In this document: piece after piece, positions 10,094 through 20,441 of the stretch | How the letters are laid out: each line of letters starts with the position of its first letter | Numbering within the stretch: position 1 is the first letter of the stretch | Program-made: the position numbers and the translations under genes | Assembly (NCBI RefSeq): GCF_016756595.1 | Contig: NZ_AP023259.1 | Span: 62,001 to 126,000 of the forward strand | Origin: Mesorhizobium sp. L-2-11 | GTDB lineage: Bacteria; Pseudomonadota; Alphaproteobacteria; Rhizobiales; Rhizobiaceae | Length of the DNA stretch: 64,000 nt | Reading direction: 5' to 3' | The notes under the pieces: generated by a model | Told to the model about the DNA's origin: nothing | What the model saw: the letters and a program-made list of their open reading frames with translations, nothing else | The model's database searches: none

Positions 10094-10300
10094 GGTTCTG
10101 TTGCAAACTTTTTCGTTACGGGTTGTCTGGCAAGTGACCTCCGACATTTTTTTAGGAGGTTTGTGATGTTCAGAGGCCGGCATTTCGACCGATCGGTCAT
10201 CCTGGTGTGCGTTCGCTGGTATCTGGCATATGGTATAGCGCGGCGATCTGGGAGAGACCTGCGCGACAATCTGGATGAGACTCTCAGAGCGCGGTCATGG

Positions 10301-11983
10301 CGCATTGCATCGCCTGAACTGCTCCCGGATGTTAGGTCGTTGCCTCATCTGATTTGCTCCCCGCAGTTTTGGGGCGGGAGCAAATCAGATGAGGCGGATA
10401 AGCATGGCGACGCGGGATGAGCTGGTGAAAGTGGTAGCGGAGCGCTACGCCCGAGGCGATCGGGCAGAGAAGACGCGCATTCTCGATGAATTCGCGGCGG
10501 TGAGCGGCCTTCACCGCAAGCATGCCATGCGTTTGCTGCGGAGTGGACCACCGGCGCATCGTTCGGGGCCGCGGCCGGACCGCCGGCTTTATGACGACGC
10601 GGTGCGCGAAGCGCTGATCGTGCTCTGGGAAGCTTCGGATCGCATCTGCGGCAAGCGTCTGAAGATGCTGATTCCGATTCTGGTGGAGGCGATGGAACGT
10701 CACGGGCATCTGCATCTAACCGCCGAGATCCGTACACGTCTATTGGCGATGAGCGCGGCCACGATCGATCGCGCTCTTCGCGAGGTTCGAGACATCGCTG
10801 GTGGGCCGAGACGCCGTCGCAGCACAGCGTCCACCGCGCTGCGGCGCAGCATTCCGATCCGAACCTTCTCCGATTGGCAGGATCCGCCGCCTGGATTCGT
10901 CGAGGCCGACCTGGTGGCGCACAGCGGACCGACGGCGCGGGGAAGCTTCATACAAACGCTTTGTCTTACCGACATCGCGAGCGGGTGGACGGAATGCGCG
11001 CCCTTGCTGGTGCGTGAGCAGAAGCTGCTGAGCGAGGTGCTGACGGAATTACGTCGGCTCCTGCCATTTCAGCTTCTCGGATTCGACACGGACAATGACA
11101 GCGTGTTCCTGAACGAGACGATACGCGACTACTGTCAGGAGGCCGGCATCGAGTTCACCCGCTGCCGTCCTTACCGCAAAAATGACCAGGCCTTCGTCGA
11201 ACAGAAGAACGGCGCCGTGGTGCGGCGCATCGTCGGCTATCGCCGGCTGGAGGGACTCAAAGCCGCTGCGGCTCTGGCACAACTCTACGCAACGGTGCGG
11301 CTGTTCGTGAACTTCTTTCAGCCCTCCTTCAAGCTGGCCGGAAAGGAACGGGACGGCGCCCGCATGCGCAAGCGCTATCACCCTGCGGCAACACCGTGCC
11401 AGCGACTGCTGGCCGATCCACGCACGCCTGAACCGGTTCGGGCCAGGCTGGCGCAAACACAGGCGAGGCTGGACCCGGTAAAGCTGCTGCAGGAGATGCG
11501 ATCGGCGCAGCAGCGCCTCGTCGAAATTGCCGATGAATCCTGCACGCCGGCGCTGGTGGTGAACGATCCGGCGCTGGACCAGTTCCTGTCGGGTCTGCGG
11601 ACGGCCTGGAAGGAGGGGGAAGTCCGCCCCACCGCAAGAGCCAAGCCGATGCAAAAGCGGGGTCGTCGTCGACCGGATCCGCTTGTGAAGGTCACAGGCC
11701 AGCTGCGCGCGTGGTTCGACGAAGAGCCCTGGCGGACCAGCCGCGAATTACTGGTGCGTCTGCAGGCGGAGCAGCCGGGGCAATATCCTGATCCACTTCT
11801 GCGCACGCTGCAGCGCCGCTTGAAGATCTGGCGGAAGGAAAAGGCACACGCGATGGTGTTCGGCCCAATACACGTGGAGCCGGCAATCGAGCCGATCGCC
11901 CATTGATCGAATCCTAGCCCTGGGGAACATTATGGTGAGGCAACGGAAAATCGTTCGGGAGCATTCCAGGGTGAGGCAATACG
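10301..11983 (+). mobile_element. Complete 1683-bp insertion sequence with 4-bp target duplication ATGG
   Basis: Ends are CGCATTGCATCGCC (10301) and, inverted from 11983, CGTATTGCCTCACC. Imperfect matching continues for about 30 bp and includes TGCTCCCG on both sides. ATGG occurs at 10297-10300 and 11984-11987. The uninterrupted target GCGGTCATGGGCAAATT is present at 20274-20290, so the boundaries and duplication are read directly from a filled and an empty site. Confidence 0.93.
10389..11906 (+). CDS. Integrase-catalytic-domain transposase of the nested IS
   Basis: 505-residue transposase with an N-terminal helix-turn-helix region (DEFAAVSGLHRKHAMRLL) and an rve-type catalytic core. Probable catalytic residues are D in VEADLVAHSG, D in LLGFDTDNDS and E in AFVEQKNGAV. 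The C-terminal part (RRLKIWRKEKAHAMVFG) is typical of this group, often filed as ISNCY or an unnamed integrase-core family. ATG at 10389 or 10404 could be used. Two degraded relatives lie at 8312-8355 and 8720-9103. Appears intact. Confidence 0.85.
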   Translation: MRRISMATRDELVKVVAERYARGDRAEKTRILDEFAAVSGLHRKHAMRLLRSGPPAHRSGPRPDRRLYDDAVREALIVLWEASDRICGKRLKMLIPILVEAMERHGHLHLTAEIRTRLLAMSAATIDRALREVRDIAGGPRRRRSTASTALRRSIPIRTFSDWQDPPPGFVEADLVAHSGPTARGSFIQTLCLTDIASGWTECAPLLVREQKLLSEVLTELRRLLPFQLLGFDTDNDSVFLNETIRDYCQEAGIEFTRCRPYRKNDQAFVEQKNGAVVRRIVGYRRLEGLKAAAALAQLYATVRLFVNFFQPSFKLAGKERDGARMRKRYHPAATPCQRLLADPRTPEPVRARLAQTQARLDPVKLLQEMRSAQQRLVEIADESCTPALVVNDPALDQFLSGLRTAWKEGEVRPTARAKPMQKRGRRRPDPLVKVTGQLRAWFDEEPWRTSRELLVRLQAEQPGQYPDPLLRTLQRRLKIWRKEKAHAMVFGPIHVEPAIEPIAH

Positions 11984-12146
11984 ATGGGCAAATTATCATG
12001 CTGATTGTCGCTGGCAAGGTTTTCGTCGTTTTCTGATCGTCGCTCCGCGACAAGCTCGTGCATGTTTTTGATTGTCGCGTAGGAGGCGGGCCTGCCGCGC
12101 TGGCGTTTGGCTTCCATGGCGGATCTGCGCCGGTAGCTTTCGACAT

Positions 12147-12974
12147 GGTTCTGTTGCAAATTTTTGTTGAACTGAAGCAAGAAGAGATGGCGGGCGGTGC
12201 TTATGCGGCGGCGAGGATATCGAACTGCTCGGCCAATGACGGATTTGGGTTGAAGGCGAACCTCGCCTGTCGTTTGCGCATCATGTGAAGCATTTCGATG
12301 CCGTCGAGGATGATGCTTGCGGCTGCGGGAGATTTGAAGCCGAGCATCGGCCGAACACGGCGCTTGATCCGCCGATGGTCCTGCTCGATCCGGTTGTTCA
12401 AGTATTGGCTTTGGCGGATTCGGATCGGCTTCGGTCGGCGCCTGCAGCGATCCTGCAATCGATGTGTCGTATCGCAGGAAACGATCGCCTCCTGGTTGGT
12501 CTGGCTACCATCGATGACGACACGATCGGGACGCCCATGGCGCTCCAGCGCTTTCCTGAAGAAACGCTTGGCCGCCGGCAAATCCCGATGTTCGCTGAAA
12601 TAGAATTCGACCGTGTCGCCGACGCTGTCGATAGCGCGGTAGAGATACATCCACTGCCCTCGGACCTTGATGTAGGTTTCATCAACATGCCATTTGCCGG
12701 TCGCTGCGCGCTTGCGCCGGTTGAAGCGCTCCAGCAGCAAGGGCGAGAAGTGAACAACCCAGCGATGGATCGTCGAATGATCAACGCTAATGCCACGCTC
12801 GGCCATCATCTCCTTCAAATCGCGCAGGCTCAGTCCATATGCCAGATACCAGCGAACGCACACCAGGATGACCGATCGGTCGAAATGCCGGCCTCTGAAC
12901 ATCACAAACCTCCTAAAAAAATGTCGGAGGTCACTTGCCAGACAACCCGTAACGAAAAAGTTTGCAACAGAACC
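12147..12974 (-). mobile_element. IS6-family element, full copy A (828 bp)
   Basis: Bounded by GGTTCTGTTGCAAA at 12147 and its inverse ending at 12974. It is essentially identical to copies B (17672-18499) and C (20442-21269), all 828 bp, with the transposase on the minus strand. The near-identity of the three copies indicates recent amplification. No 8-bp target duplication is seen. Confidence 0.93.
12201..12905 (-). CDS. IS6-family transposase, copy A
   Basis: 234-residue DDE transposase starting MFRGRHFDRSVILVCVRWYL, preceded by a strong AGGAGG (TTAGGAGGTTTGTG before ATG). Catalytic motifs are visible: D in WHVDETYIKVRG, D in RVVIDGSQTN, and E in NNRIEQDHRRIKRR. Identical to copy C and differing at few positions from copy B. 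The whole protein is present, so the copy may be active. Confidence 0.93.
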   Translation of the reverse strand: MMFRGRHFDRSVILVCVRWYLAYGLSLRDLKEMMAERGISVDHSTIHRWVVHFSPLLLERFNRRKRAATGKWHVDETYIKVRGQWMYLYRAIDSVGDTVEFYFSEHRDLPAAKRFFRKALERHGRPDRVVIDGSQTNQEAIVSCDTTHRLQDRCRRRPKPIRIRQSQYLNNRIEQDHRRIKRRVRPMLGFKSPAAASIILDGIEMLHMMRKRQARFAFNPNPSLAEQFDILAAA

Positions 12975-14029
12975 TCGCCGCGCCGCACTCCGGCTCGGTG
13001 GAATATCTCGGCGAGATTGCCAATGACGCTGCTGCCATCAGCAAGCTGTGCGATCGTCTCAGGCGGTCCGGCAAGCCACTGGCGTTTTGCTATGAGGCTG
13101 GCCCGTGCGGCTATGGCGTTCATCGCCAACTCACGAGGCTTGGCCATCGGTGCGACGTGGTGGCGCCGTCGCTGATTCCGCGGAAGCCCGGCGATCGGTT
13201 GAAGACGAACCGCCGCGATGCCACCATGCTCGCCCGCCTCAATCGAGCCGGTGAGTTGACCCCCGTTTGGGTGCCCGACGCCGATCACGAAGCCATGCGC
13301 GACCTGGTCCGGCTACGCAGCGTCGTACGACAAGTGGTGACGCAAGCGCGCCAACATCTTCAGGGATTTCTGCTGCGTCACGGGCGCAAGCACGAGCGTG
13401 GGACGGCCTGGCGAATGGCTTACCGGCGATGGCTTTCGACATTGGCCTTCGAACATCCCGCTCAGCAGATCGCATTTCAGGATTACGTCGATGCCGTCAT
13501 GGATGCGGAACGGCGCCTGCAGCAGGTCGAGGAACAGATACTCAGCCTTCTCCCGGAATGGAACCAGCGCCCGGTTGTTGACGCCTTGCAGGCCATGCGG
13601 GGGATCGCGCTGATCAATGCCGTGGTGCTGGTCGCGGAGGTCGGCGACTTCACACGGTTCTCCAATCCACGCCAGCTCATGGCCTATTTCGGCCTGGTGC
13701 CTGGCGAGCAATCGAGTGGTGAGACCGTCTGGCGCGGCGGCATCACCAAGACCGGCAACAGCCATGCCCGGCGCGCGCTGGTCGAAGGCGCCTGGGCTTA
13801 CCGGATGAGAGCGCGCATCGGCCGGCACAAGGTCGACCGGATCGAGGCGCTGCCAAAAGTCGTTCGCGATATCGGATGGAAAGCGCAGGTTCGGCTGTGC
13901 ACCCGATACCGTCGGCTGAGTGCGCGCGGCAAGAACGCCAACGTCGTCAACGTCGCCATCGCACGCGAGATGGTGGGCTTCATCTGGTCGATCGCCTGCA
14001 CGGTTCAATCCGCGCCAAAGGCGGCGTGA
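12975..14029 (+). pseudogene. IS110-family transposase lacking its N-terminus
   Basis: The frame reads PHSGSVEYLGEIANDAAAIS, LAFCYEAGPCGYGVHRQLTR, KTNRRDATMLARLNRAGELT and the transposase_20 block (ALQAMRGIALINAVVLVAEV, QLMAYFGLVPGEQSSGE). These are IS110 features including three of the DEDD acidic residues. The first roughly 25 residues, with the first catalytic Asp, were removed by the IS6 unit ending at 12974. Downstream 14030-14543 contains no recognised gene; it holds the non-coding end of this element and unassigned sequence. Confidence 0.85.
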
Positions 14030-14543
14030 CCGCTATTTGACAGACAGCCAGCAGAGGAGATCGCAAAACCCCAAGATCAGCCTCGGCGCGATATGCGGCG
14101 CTGGAGGCGGGACAATGCCGGGGAGCCCTCGTCACCACTATGAGCCTCGATGCTCGCCATCTAGACAGAGGCAGCCCCAAACGAAACAAGGTCATGCGGC
14201 CCGACCCGCGGATGAGAGATTGTTGACCGACGTTCAAGTCCCGCCTCTTGCACCTCATATCCGCCGTACAAGCGCCTCGACCGCCGATCGGATCGGCGGG
14301 CCAATTTCTACGCCAAAGGCCATTGTCAGCAATCATGAGAGTGTCCTGATTCCGAAGTTCTGACGATTTTAGCCTGTTGGCCGCCAGTTTTGAGAGTTGC
14401 GAGGCAGAAGCGCTGGACCGGACCGAGGCGAGAATGTCGAGCGCCGCTTGACCAGCCTCGTCACCCGAATCCACCATAGCTCCAGTCGCCCAATTCAGCT
14501 CCATCAGCGCAAGGGCATCATCGGATTCGCGCAGGCGCGCGGA

Positions 14544-17138
14544 TCAGCGTCGCAGCCGGTTTTGCAGTGCCCGCCGATCAATGACGAGGTTATTAAGGTG
14601 CTGCGGCTGTGGCAGCCCTTGTGCCAATCCTGTAACCAGCGCCCGCGTGCCGTCCACCACAAAGACGCCGCAATCATCAGTGTTATCCTGCCGGGCCATT
14701 TCGGGTGACTCCAGCCGGGCGCCCAGCCGGTCTGCAAGCTCCTTTGCACGCTCGTGATTGTATCCCTTAGAGGAGCCGTCCTCGTGACGGGATACCCTGT
14801 AGGAGTCGTAGTGATAGGCCACCAGGTTTTCTCGGTCCCGGCGATCGACGAGCAGCAGCGACCAGTGGCTGCCGCGCTCCTGAAGATTAGCAGCACTGGC
14901 ATCGTTCACCGGCAGGAACAGGAAGTCGGCCGTATCCGAACCGTGCCCGCCGTCCCGGACGATCGCCCGGAAGTGGCGTTGCCAGCGCGCGGGGCTGAAT
15001 CGCAGAAGTTGGACAAAAGGGGGATCCACGAGCCGCGTCCGGGCGGCCAGACCCGGATCGATCTGCTGCAACTCGCCCCGCAGGAGATCGTAATCCCTGG
15101 AGATGTGCTCGTCGCCCAGCCATTGCCTCTCGCCGAGCCAAGCTCCAGGGTGATGGGTGAGATGAACCTCTCCGTCTAGCTGCAGCTCGGCCGTGTAAAG
15201 CTCACCGTTGATCAAGAAGCTTGTCTGTGGAGCGAACTGGCTTGGCGCGACCCAGCTGTTCTGCAGGAGGTCAATCACAACGTACGAGGCCTGTCGGGGG
15301 CCGTGGTCCCATTTGCCAAGTAAGTGTCCAATGTCAGGTAATTCCCGGGTGCGAGTTGATGGGCCGGCCCATACCGGCGCAGAATAAGCATCATCGCGAA
15401 GCTCGTGCGGTGTGGACGGCAAATCAACCAGAGGCTCAAGCCCGCTGTAGATGTGTGCTGACCGAGCCCTTGCAGACGACGATGGCCCGGCTTCCGGCGT
15501 CGGCCACTGATTTAGATCAAAACCCGATGGCAACTGCGGCGACCAGGTTGAGCTCGACCCGGCAGGCCCCAGCCGTCCGCGTTCGGACAGCTCATCCCAC
15601 AACGGATCCGGATCGTAACCTGACACTGGAGACTGGCCAGATTGCTGCGGCCAACCCGCCTGCTCAGGGGGCATTCTCCACGCTTCGTTAGGCGCAACGA
15701 CCCGTTGGTACTTCTGAAGCTTGTCTAAAGCCACGCCGCCCCCGGTCGGTCCATTGGCTTCCTTGAATGCCCGAAAATCATCCTTCAACCCGTCGTCTAT
15801 CTGCTCCTGATTGCCGTTGAGTCGGCTCGCTATGCTCGGCTTTCCTTCCCTTCGGAGCCAATCACTAAACCCGCGTTGCCTGCTGGCCAACTTGTTGATA
15901 GTGCCCCTCTGTGCTGCAGTCGTCTCCGGCCCAAAGCTGTGCTTGCAGAAACCGTCGATTAGGCGGGCGTCGTCGGGATAAGGGGCCAGGGTACGGCGCG
16001 TCCTAACGTTCCCGGCGCGGGAATCCAGCAGGAGCTTCAAGGCTGGGTGGACACGTTCGTCGCCACCCTCATCGACAAATGCCGCCGCACGGGCAGCCAA
16101 CTGAGTGCTGTCATTGTTGTCAAGCAGTTCGGTAATTGACAAGTATCTGGGGTGAACCTGAAGCCAGACGCTGAACCCGCGCAGGAAGTATCCAAAACTC
16201 CTCACGGTAGAGGCGGTATGGCTGGTGTCGGGGTCCCTCTTCCTGGCTTCGTCCATTGCGGTCTTGAACTCGAAAATGAGGTGCTCGTCCTCAGCGGCGG
16301 GCCGGGACTTCCTAACGTTCCCGGCGAGGAAATCCCGCAGGACCTCCAAGGCTCTATGGACACGATTGTTGCCACCCTCGGCCACAAACGCCGCCGCATG
16401 GTCAGCCAGAGTGCTGTCGTAAAGCAGGCCGGCAATTGTCAAGCCGGACTGGTTCTGGAGCCAGCCGCTGAACCCGCGCAGGGCGGATAACCAATTGTTG
16501 ACGGTACCGGCGGCATGGCTGTTGTCGGGGTCCCTGTTCCTGGCCTCGTCCATTGCGGCCCTGAACTCGGAAAAGAGGCGCTCGTCCGGACCGTCCGCGC
16601 GCCCGCGCTTGGCAGAATCAATGCGAAGCGTCGACTCAAGGACAAGCTCCGTTTGCTGTCTCGAACCCTCGGACGATTTCCTGCCGCTGCTCGGGACGAA
16701 GGCTTTCTTCACTGTCTTCAGGAACGATTTCAATCCACCGCTTTTTTTCGGCTGGGGGGCGATTGCCGGCTCCTCCGAGAAGGAGGAATAGGCCTCCGAC
16801 GAGGCGGTCGAATGCCTGGAGCGCGAGCGGTTCGAGGCTGCGTAAGACGTGTCTATACTGTGGCGCGCGCTGCTGAACTGGTTGTCCTGCAGGTCGGGCG
16901 GCGGCGGCATGCGCATCGACCCACCCACGGACGTGCGCCGAATCGCACCTCTGTCTGGATCAGCAGTGGAGCCGCCCAGGTTCAACTCGCTCATTTGCCG
17001 CTCCATGGCCGCTTGCTGCGCCCTTAGAGCCTGATAGCCTTGGATAAAATCCTCCGTTCCTCCTGTCAGACTCGCAACCCAACGGGTTTCAGCGTCGTCG
17101 GGAGCATCGTAGGGCCATGGCCCGCCTGTATTGTCCAT
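14544..17138 (-). CDS. Ulp1/C48 SUMO-protease-like effector (NopD/XopD type)
   Basis: Large protein of about 864 residues from ATG 17138, which has a GGAGA six bases upstream; a farther ATG at 17165 has no such site. The C-terminal C48 protease domain shows His in HWSLLLVDRR (about 758), Asp in YHYDSY (about 778), Gln in RQDN (about 817) and Cys in DDCGVFVVDG (about 823), so the catalytic set is complete. A DLNQWP segment near residue 590 fits the plant DLNxxP repression (EAR) motif. The middle holds three diverged repeats of about 110 residues, each with a helical FSxWL block (RGFSGWLQ, RGFSVWLQ, RGFSDWLR). Known relatives are type III effectors such as NopD and Bel2-5, which act in plant nuclei on SUMO conjugates. 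No secretion genes lie nearby; the neighbours are IS elements. Confidence 0.88.
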   Translation of the reverse strand: MDNTGGPWPYDAPDDAETRWVASLTGGTEDFIQGYQALRAQQAAMERQMSELNLGGSTADPDRGAIRRTSVGGSMRMPPPPDLQDNQFSSARHSIDTSYAASNRSRSRHSTASSEAYSSFSEEPAIAPQPKKSGGLKSFLKTVKKAFVPSSGRKSSEGSRQQTELVLESTLRIDSAKRGRADGPDERLFSEFRAAMDEARNRDPDNSHAAGTVNNWLSALRGFSGWLQNQSGLTIAGLLYDSTLADHAAAFVAEGGNNRVHRALEVLRDFLAGNVRKSRPAAEDEHLIFEFKTAMDEARKRDPDTSHTASTVRSFGYFLRGFSVWLQVHPRYLSITELLDNNDSTQLAARAAAFVDEGGDERVHPALKLLLDSRAGNVRTRRTLAPYPDDARLIDGFCKHSFGPETTAAQRGTINKLASRQRGFSDWLRREGKPSIASRLNGNQEQIDDGLKDDFRAFKEANGPTGGGVALDKLQKYQRVVAPNEAWRMPPEQAGWPQQSGQSPVSGYDPDPLWDELSERGRLGPAGSSSTWSPQLPSGFDLNQWPTPEAGPSSSARARSAHIYSGLEPLVDLPSTPHELRDDAYSAPVWAGPSTRTRELPDIGHLLGKWDHGPRQASYVVIDLLQNSWVAPSQFAPQTSFLINGELYTAELQLDGEVHLTHHPGAWLGERQWLGDEHISRDYDLLRGELQQIDPGLAARTRLVDPPFVQLLRFSPARWQRHFRAIVRDGGHGSDTADFLFLPVNDASAANLQERGSHWSLLLVDRRDRENLVAYHYDSYRVSRHEDGSSKGYNHERAKELADRLGARLESPEMARQDNTDDCGVFVVDGTRALVTGLAQGLPQPQHLNNLVIDRRALQNRLRR

Positions 17139-17404
17139 TGCGGTCTCCGGTATCACAACAAGCAAATATACTAGCGCCTATCGGTGGAACCGCCGTCATG
17201 CACAATTCATATTCAGCCATTCTGGCCGGACATGGTGATGGTTCCCAGGGGACTGCCGATGCACGCTGACTGGCCGTCAGCTTTTGGAGCATAGGACGAA
17301 GTGATGATCGCTTCGCCCGTCAGCGCCAATCGCCACCGCTTCCCGCGGATCTGTTGCTACGTCTTGATCACCAGCACTGTGGCAAGGAGCCACGATCATT
17401 TTCG

Positions 17405-17671
17405 GAGAGCTGCAATGTTCAAACGCCCGTCAGTTCGATCAATGATCAATCCGTGATCCTGCTGTGCCTGCGCTGGTACCTGCCGCGACCTGCCGGCAGC
17501 CAAGCGCCTCTTCCGGAAGGCCCTGGAGGCCCACGGCAGACCGGATCGCATCGTCATCGACGGCAGCCCGACCAATATGAGGCGATCATTTCCTGCGACG
17601 CCGAATACCGTCTGCGGAATCGATCGCGACGAGCGCTAAAGCCGATCCGTATCCGCAAGAGCAAGTACAAA
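17405..17671 (+). pseudogene. Degenerate IS6-family transposase remnant of a second type
   Basis: Pieces of an IS6 transposase occur in order but in broken frames: MFKRPSVR, SVILLCLRWYL, then after an internal deletion a LPAAKRLFRKALEAHG-like stretch, DRIVIDGS, and LKPIRIRKSKY. It differs strongly from copies A-C. Its right end is cut by IS6 copy B at 17672. Upstream, 17139-17404 holds only the effector's leader region. Confidence 0.7.
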
Positions 17672-18499
17672 GGTTCTGTTGCAAATTTTTGTTGAACTGA
17701 AGCAAGAAGAGATGGCGGGCGGTGCTTATGCGGCGGCGAGGATATCGAACTGCTCGGCCAATGACGGATTTGGGTTGAAGGCGAACCTCGCCTGTCGTTT
17801 GCGCATCATGTGAAGCATTTCGATGCCGTCGAGGATGATGCTTGCGGCTGCGGGAGATTTGAAGCCGAGCATCGGCCGAACACGGCGCTTGATCCGCCGA
17901 TGGTCCTGCTCGATCCGGTTGTTCAAGTATTGGCTTTGGCGGATTCGGATCGGCTTCGGTCGGCGCCTGCAGCGATCCTGCAATCGATGTGTCGTATCGC
18001 AGGAAACGATCGCCTCCTGGTTGGTCTGGCTACCATCGATGACGACACGATCGGGACGCCCATGGCGCTCCAGCGCTTTCCTGAAGAAACGCTTGGCCGC
18101 CGGCAAATCCCGATGTTCGCTGAAATAGAATTCGACCGTGTCGCCGACGCTGTCGATAGCGCGGTAGAGATACATCCACTGCCCTCGGACCTTGATGTAG
18201 GTTTCATCAACATGCCATTTGCCGGTCGCTGCGCGCTTGCGCCGGTTGAAGCGCTCCAGCAGCAAGGGCGAGAAGTGAACAACCCAGCGATGGATCGTCG
18301 AATGATCGACGCTAATGCCACGCTGGGCCATCATCTCCTTCAAATCGCGCAGGCTCAGTCCATATGCCAGATACCAGCGAACGCACACCAGGATGACCGA
18401 TCGGTCGAAATGCCGGCCTCTGAACATCACAAACCTCCTAAAAAAATGTCGGAGGTCACTTGCCAGACAACCCGTAACGAAAAAGTTTGCAACAGAACC
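17672..18499 (-). mobile_element. IS6-family element, full copy B (828 bp)
   Basis: GGTTCTGTTGCAAA at 17672 and its inverse ending at 18499. It joins the degenerate IS6 remnant on the left to an IS66 remnant on the right. The flanking 8-mers (AGTACAAA and TTCTCGGG) do not match, so this copy shows no target duplication, consistent with deletion or recombination next to the element. Confidence 0.92.
17726..18430 (-). CDS. IS6-family transposase, copy B
   Basis: 234 residues from the ATG with the same AGGAGG leader as copy A. It differs from copies A and C in the segment LKEMMAQRGISVDHSTIHRW (Q for E). Catalytic D, D and E are conserved. A longer open frame to 18655 reads out of the element and is not part of the gene. 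Confidence 0.92.
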   Translation of the reverse strand: MMFRGRHFDRSVILVCVRWYLAYGLSLRDLKEMMAQRGISVDHSTIHRWVVHFSPLLLERFNRRKRAATGKWHVDETYIKVRGQWMYLYRAIDSVGDTVEFYFSEHRDLPAAKRFFRKALERHGRPDRVVIDGSQTNQEAIVSCDTTHRLQDRCRRRPKPIRIRQSQYLNNRIEQDHRRIKRRVRPMLGFKSPAAASIILDGIEMLHMMRKRQARFAFNPNPSLAEQFDILAAA

Positions 18500-18740
18500 T
18501 TCTCGGGGGCACTTCACGTATTCCGTTCGAAGCGTGCGGACCGGGTTCGCATCGTGTGGTGGGACGGCAGCGGGGTTTGTCTTTATTCGAAGACTCTGGA
18601 AGATCACAGCTTCTGCTGGCCGGGGATATCGGCCGCGCGCATGCGTCTCGACCACGCCCAGTTGATGGCGCTTCTGGCCGGACTGGACTGGAAAAAGATT
18701 CGTCCGGCCAGGGTCAGGCGGCCGTTATCGACGGGCTGAA
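18500..18740 (+). pseudogene. IS66 TnpB (Orf2) remnant
   Basis: The frame gives HVFRSKRADRVRIVWWDGSG, CLYSKTLEDHSFCWPG and LDHAQLMALLAGLDWKKIRP, the conserved C-terminal half of IS66 TnpB. The N-terminal half is missing at the IS6 copy B boundary. The tnpC gene of the same element follows on the same strand. Confidence 0.8.
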
Positions 18741-18815
18741 ACCGGCCTGCGGCAAGATGAATCATGCGGCTGGAACGGTTGGGAAAGCGGCTGTTTTTGT
18801 GCTCTGTTGCTTGCC

Positions 18816-20075
18816 ATGGTTCTACCGGGTCTTGCCCTTCCCGACGACGTTGATGCGCTGAAGGCGATGATCCTTTCCATGGCTCGCGAGCAGGCTGCAA
18901 GCGAGGCCCGGATCGCAGTCGCCGACGCTCGGATCGCAGCATCTGAGGCGGAGGTCGCCCGGCTGAAAGCTGTCGAGAAAAGCGCCAGCGAGCGGATCGC
19001 CAATCTCACGTCAATCCTGAAAGTTTTACAGCGCACGCAACATGGCACGCGTTCCGAGCGGCTACGCCTGGCCATCGACGACGAGCAGGCCTCCTTTGCC
19101 TTCGAAGAGGTCGAGACCGGCCTTTCGGAAATCCGGAGCGAACTCGACCGCGCGGTCGGGAACAAGCCGAAGCGCGCCCCGCGTCCGCGCAAGGGCTTTG
19201 CTGCCCACCTCGAACGCATCGAGGAGGTCGTCGAGCCGGAAATCCCGGCCGACTGCGAGGGGCTTGAAAAGGTTCTGATCGGCGAGGATCGATCCGAGCG
19301 GCTGGACGTCGTGCCGCCGAAGTTCCAGGTCATCGTCACGCGCCGTCCCAAATACGCCTTCCGGGGCCGTGACGGCGTGGTCCAGGCTCTGGCGCCGGCG
19401 CACATCATCGAAAGCGGGCTGCCGACGGAGCGGCTGCTCGCCTATATCGCCGTCTCCAAATACGCCGACGGCCTCCCGCTTTATCGGCAGGAGGCGATCT
19501 ATCTGCGCGACGGCGTCGAGATCAGCCGGTCGTTGATGGCGCAGTGGATGGGGCATCTGGGCTTCGAGCTGCAGATGCTTGCTGATTACATACTGGAGCG
19601 CATCAAGGAGGGCGAAAGGGTCTTCGCCGACGAGACGACCTTGCCCACCCTTGCCCCTGGTTCCGGGAAAACCACGAAAGCCTGGTTGTGGGCCTACGCA
19701 CGGGATGACCGACCCTATGGCGGAACCAGTCCGCCAATGGTTGCCTATCGTTTTGAAGACAGCAGAGGTGCGGATTGCGTGGCGCGCCACCTCGCCGGAT
19801 TCAGCGGTATCCTGCAAGTGGATGGCTACTCGGCCTATACCAACCTGGTCAAGGCACGGGCCAAAGCCGGCAGCAATGAAACAATCCGGCTCGCCGGGTG
19901 CTGGGCTCACCTGCGGCGCAAATTCTACGACCTGCACATCAGCGGGGTCTCGCAGGCCGCGACGGATTCGATCATCGCCATGACCGAATTGTGGAAGGTC
20001 GAGGACGAGGTCCGCGGCAAGGATGCCGGAAGCCGCGCCGCGCTACGTCAGGAAAAGTCCGTGGCCATTGTCGCG
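18816..20075 (+). pseudogene. IS66 TnpC transposase truncated at its 3' end
   Basis: The N-terminal coiled-coil region is intact (EARIAVADARIAASEAEVAR), followed by the KRAPRPRKGFAAHLERIEEV segment and the DDE core (VFADETTLPTLAPG, LQVDGYSAYTNLV, GCWAHLRRKFYDLH). After residue VAI at about 20075 the frame runs into the second IS6-derived unit, removing the C-terminal catalytic Glu region. A TTG at 18807 or the ATG at 18816 is the likely start. Confidence 0.87.
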
Positions 20076-20441
20076 GGTTCTGTTGCAAACTTTTTCGTTA
20101 CGGGTTGTCTGGCAAGTGACCTCCGACATTTTTTTAGGAGGTTTGTGATGTTCAGAGGCCGGCATTTCGACCGATCGGTCATCCTGGTGTGCGTTCGCTG
20201 GTATCTGGCATATGGTATAGCGCGGCGATCTGGGAGAGACCTGCGCGACAATCTGGATGAGACTCTCAGAGCGCGGTCATGGGCAAATTATCATGCTGAT
20301 TGTCGCTGGCAAGGTTTTCGTCGTTTTCTGATCGTCGCTCCGCGACAAGCTCGTGCATGTTTTTGATTGTCGCGTAGGAGGCGGGCCTGCCGCGCTGGCG
20401 TTTGGCTTCCATGGCGGATCTGCGCCGGTAGCTTTCGACAT

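Larger units (their letters stand above)
10094..12974. mobile_element. IS6-derived unit, copy 1, carrying a nested IS
   Basis: The unit starts with GGTTCTGTTGCAAA (10094) and ends with its inverse (12974). It consists of a 140-bp left-end piece of an IS6 element (10094-10233), a 226-bp spacer interrupted by a 1683-bp IS, and a complete IS6 element (12147-12974). Removing the nested IS and its 4-bp duplication leaves 1194 bp, exactly the length of the second copy at 20076-21269. Flanking 8-mers do not match, so no IS6-type target duplication is visible. The unit cuts an IS256 remnant on the left and an IS110 transposase gene on the right. Confidence 0.85.

Noticed and set aside
12285..13175. 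Long + strand frames over the IS6 transposases (also near 17810 and 20580)
   Set aside because: Antisense of the IS6 transposase in each copy; no independent evidence of coding.
17241..17270. Possible tts box (GTCAGCGTGC, then TCCCCTGGGA) upstream of the Ulp1 effector on the minus strand
   Set aside because: Only the GTCAGC start and a CCCC block fit; the central TCGAAAGC is absent. Too weak to call.
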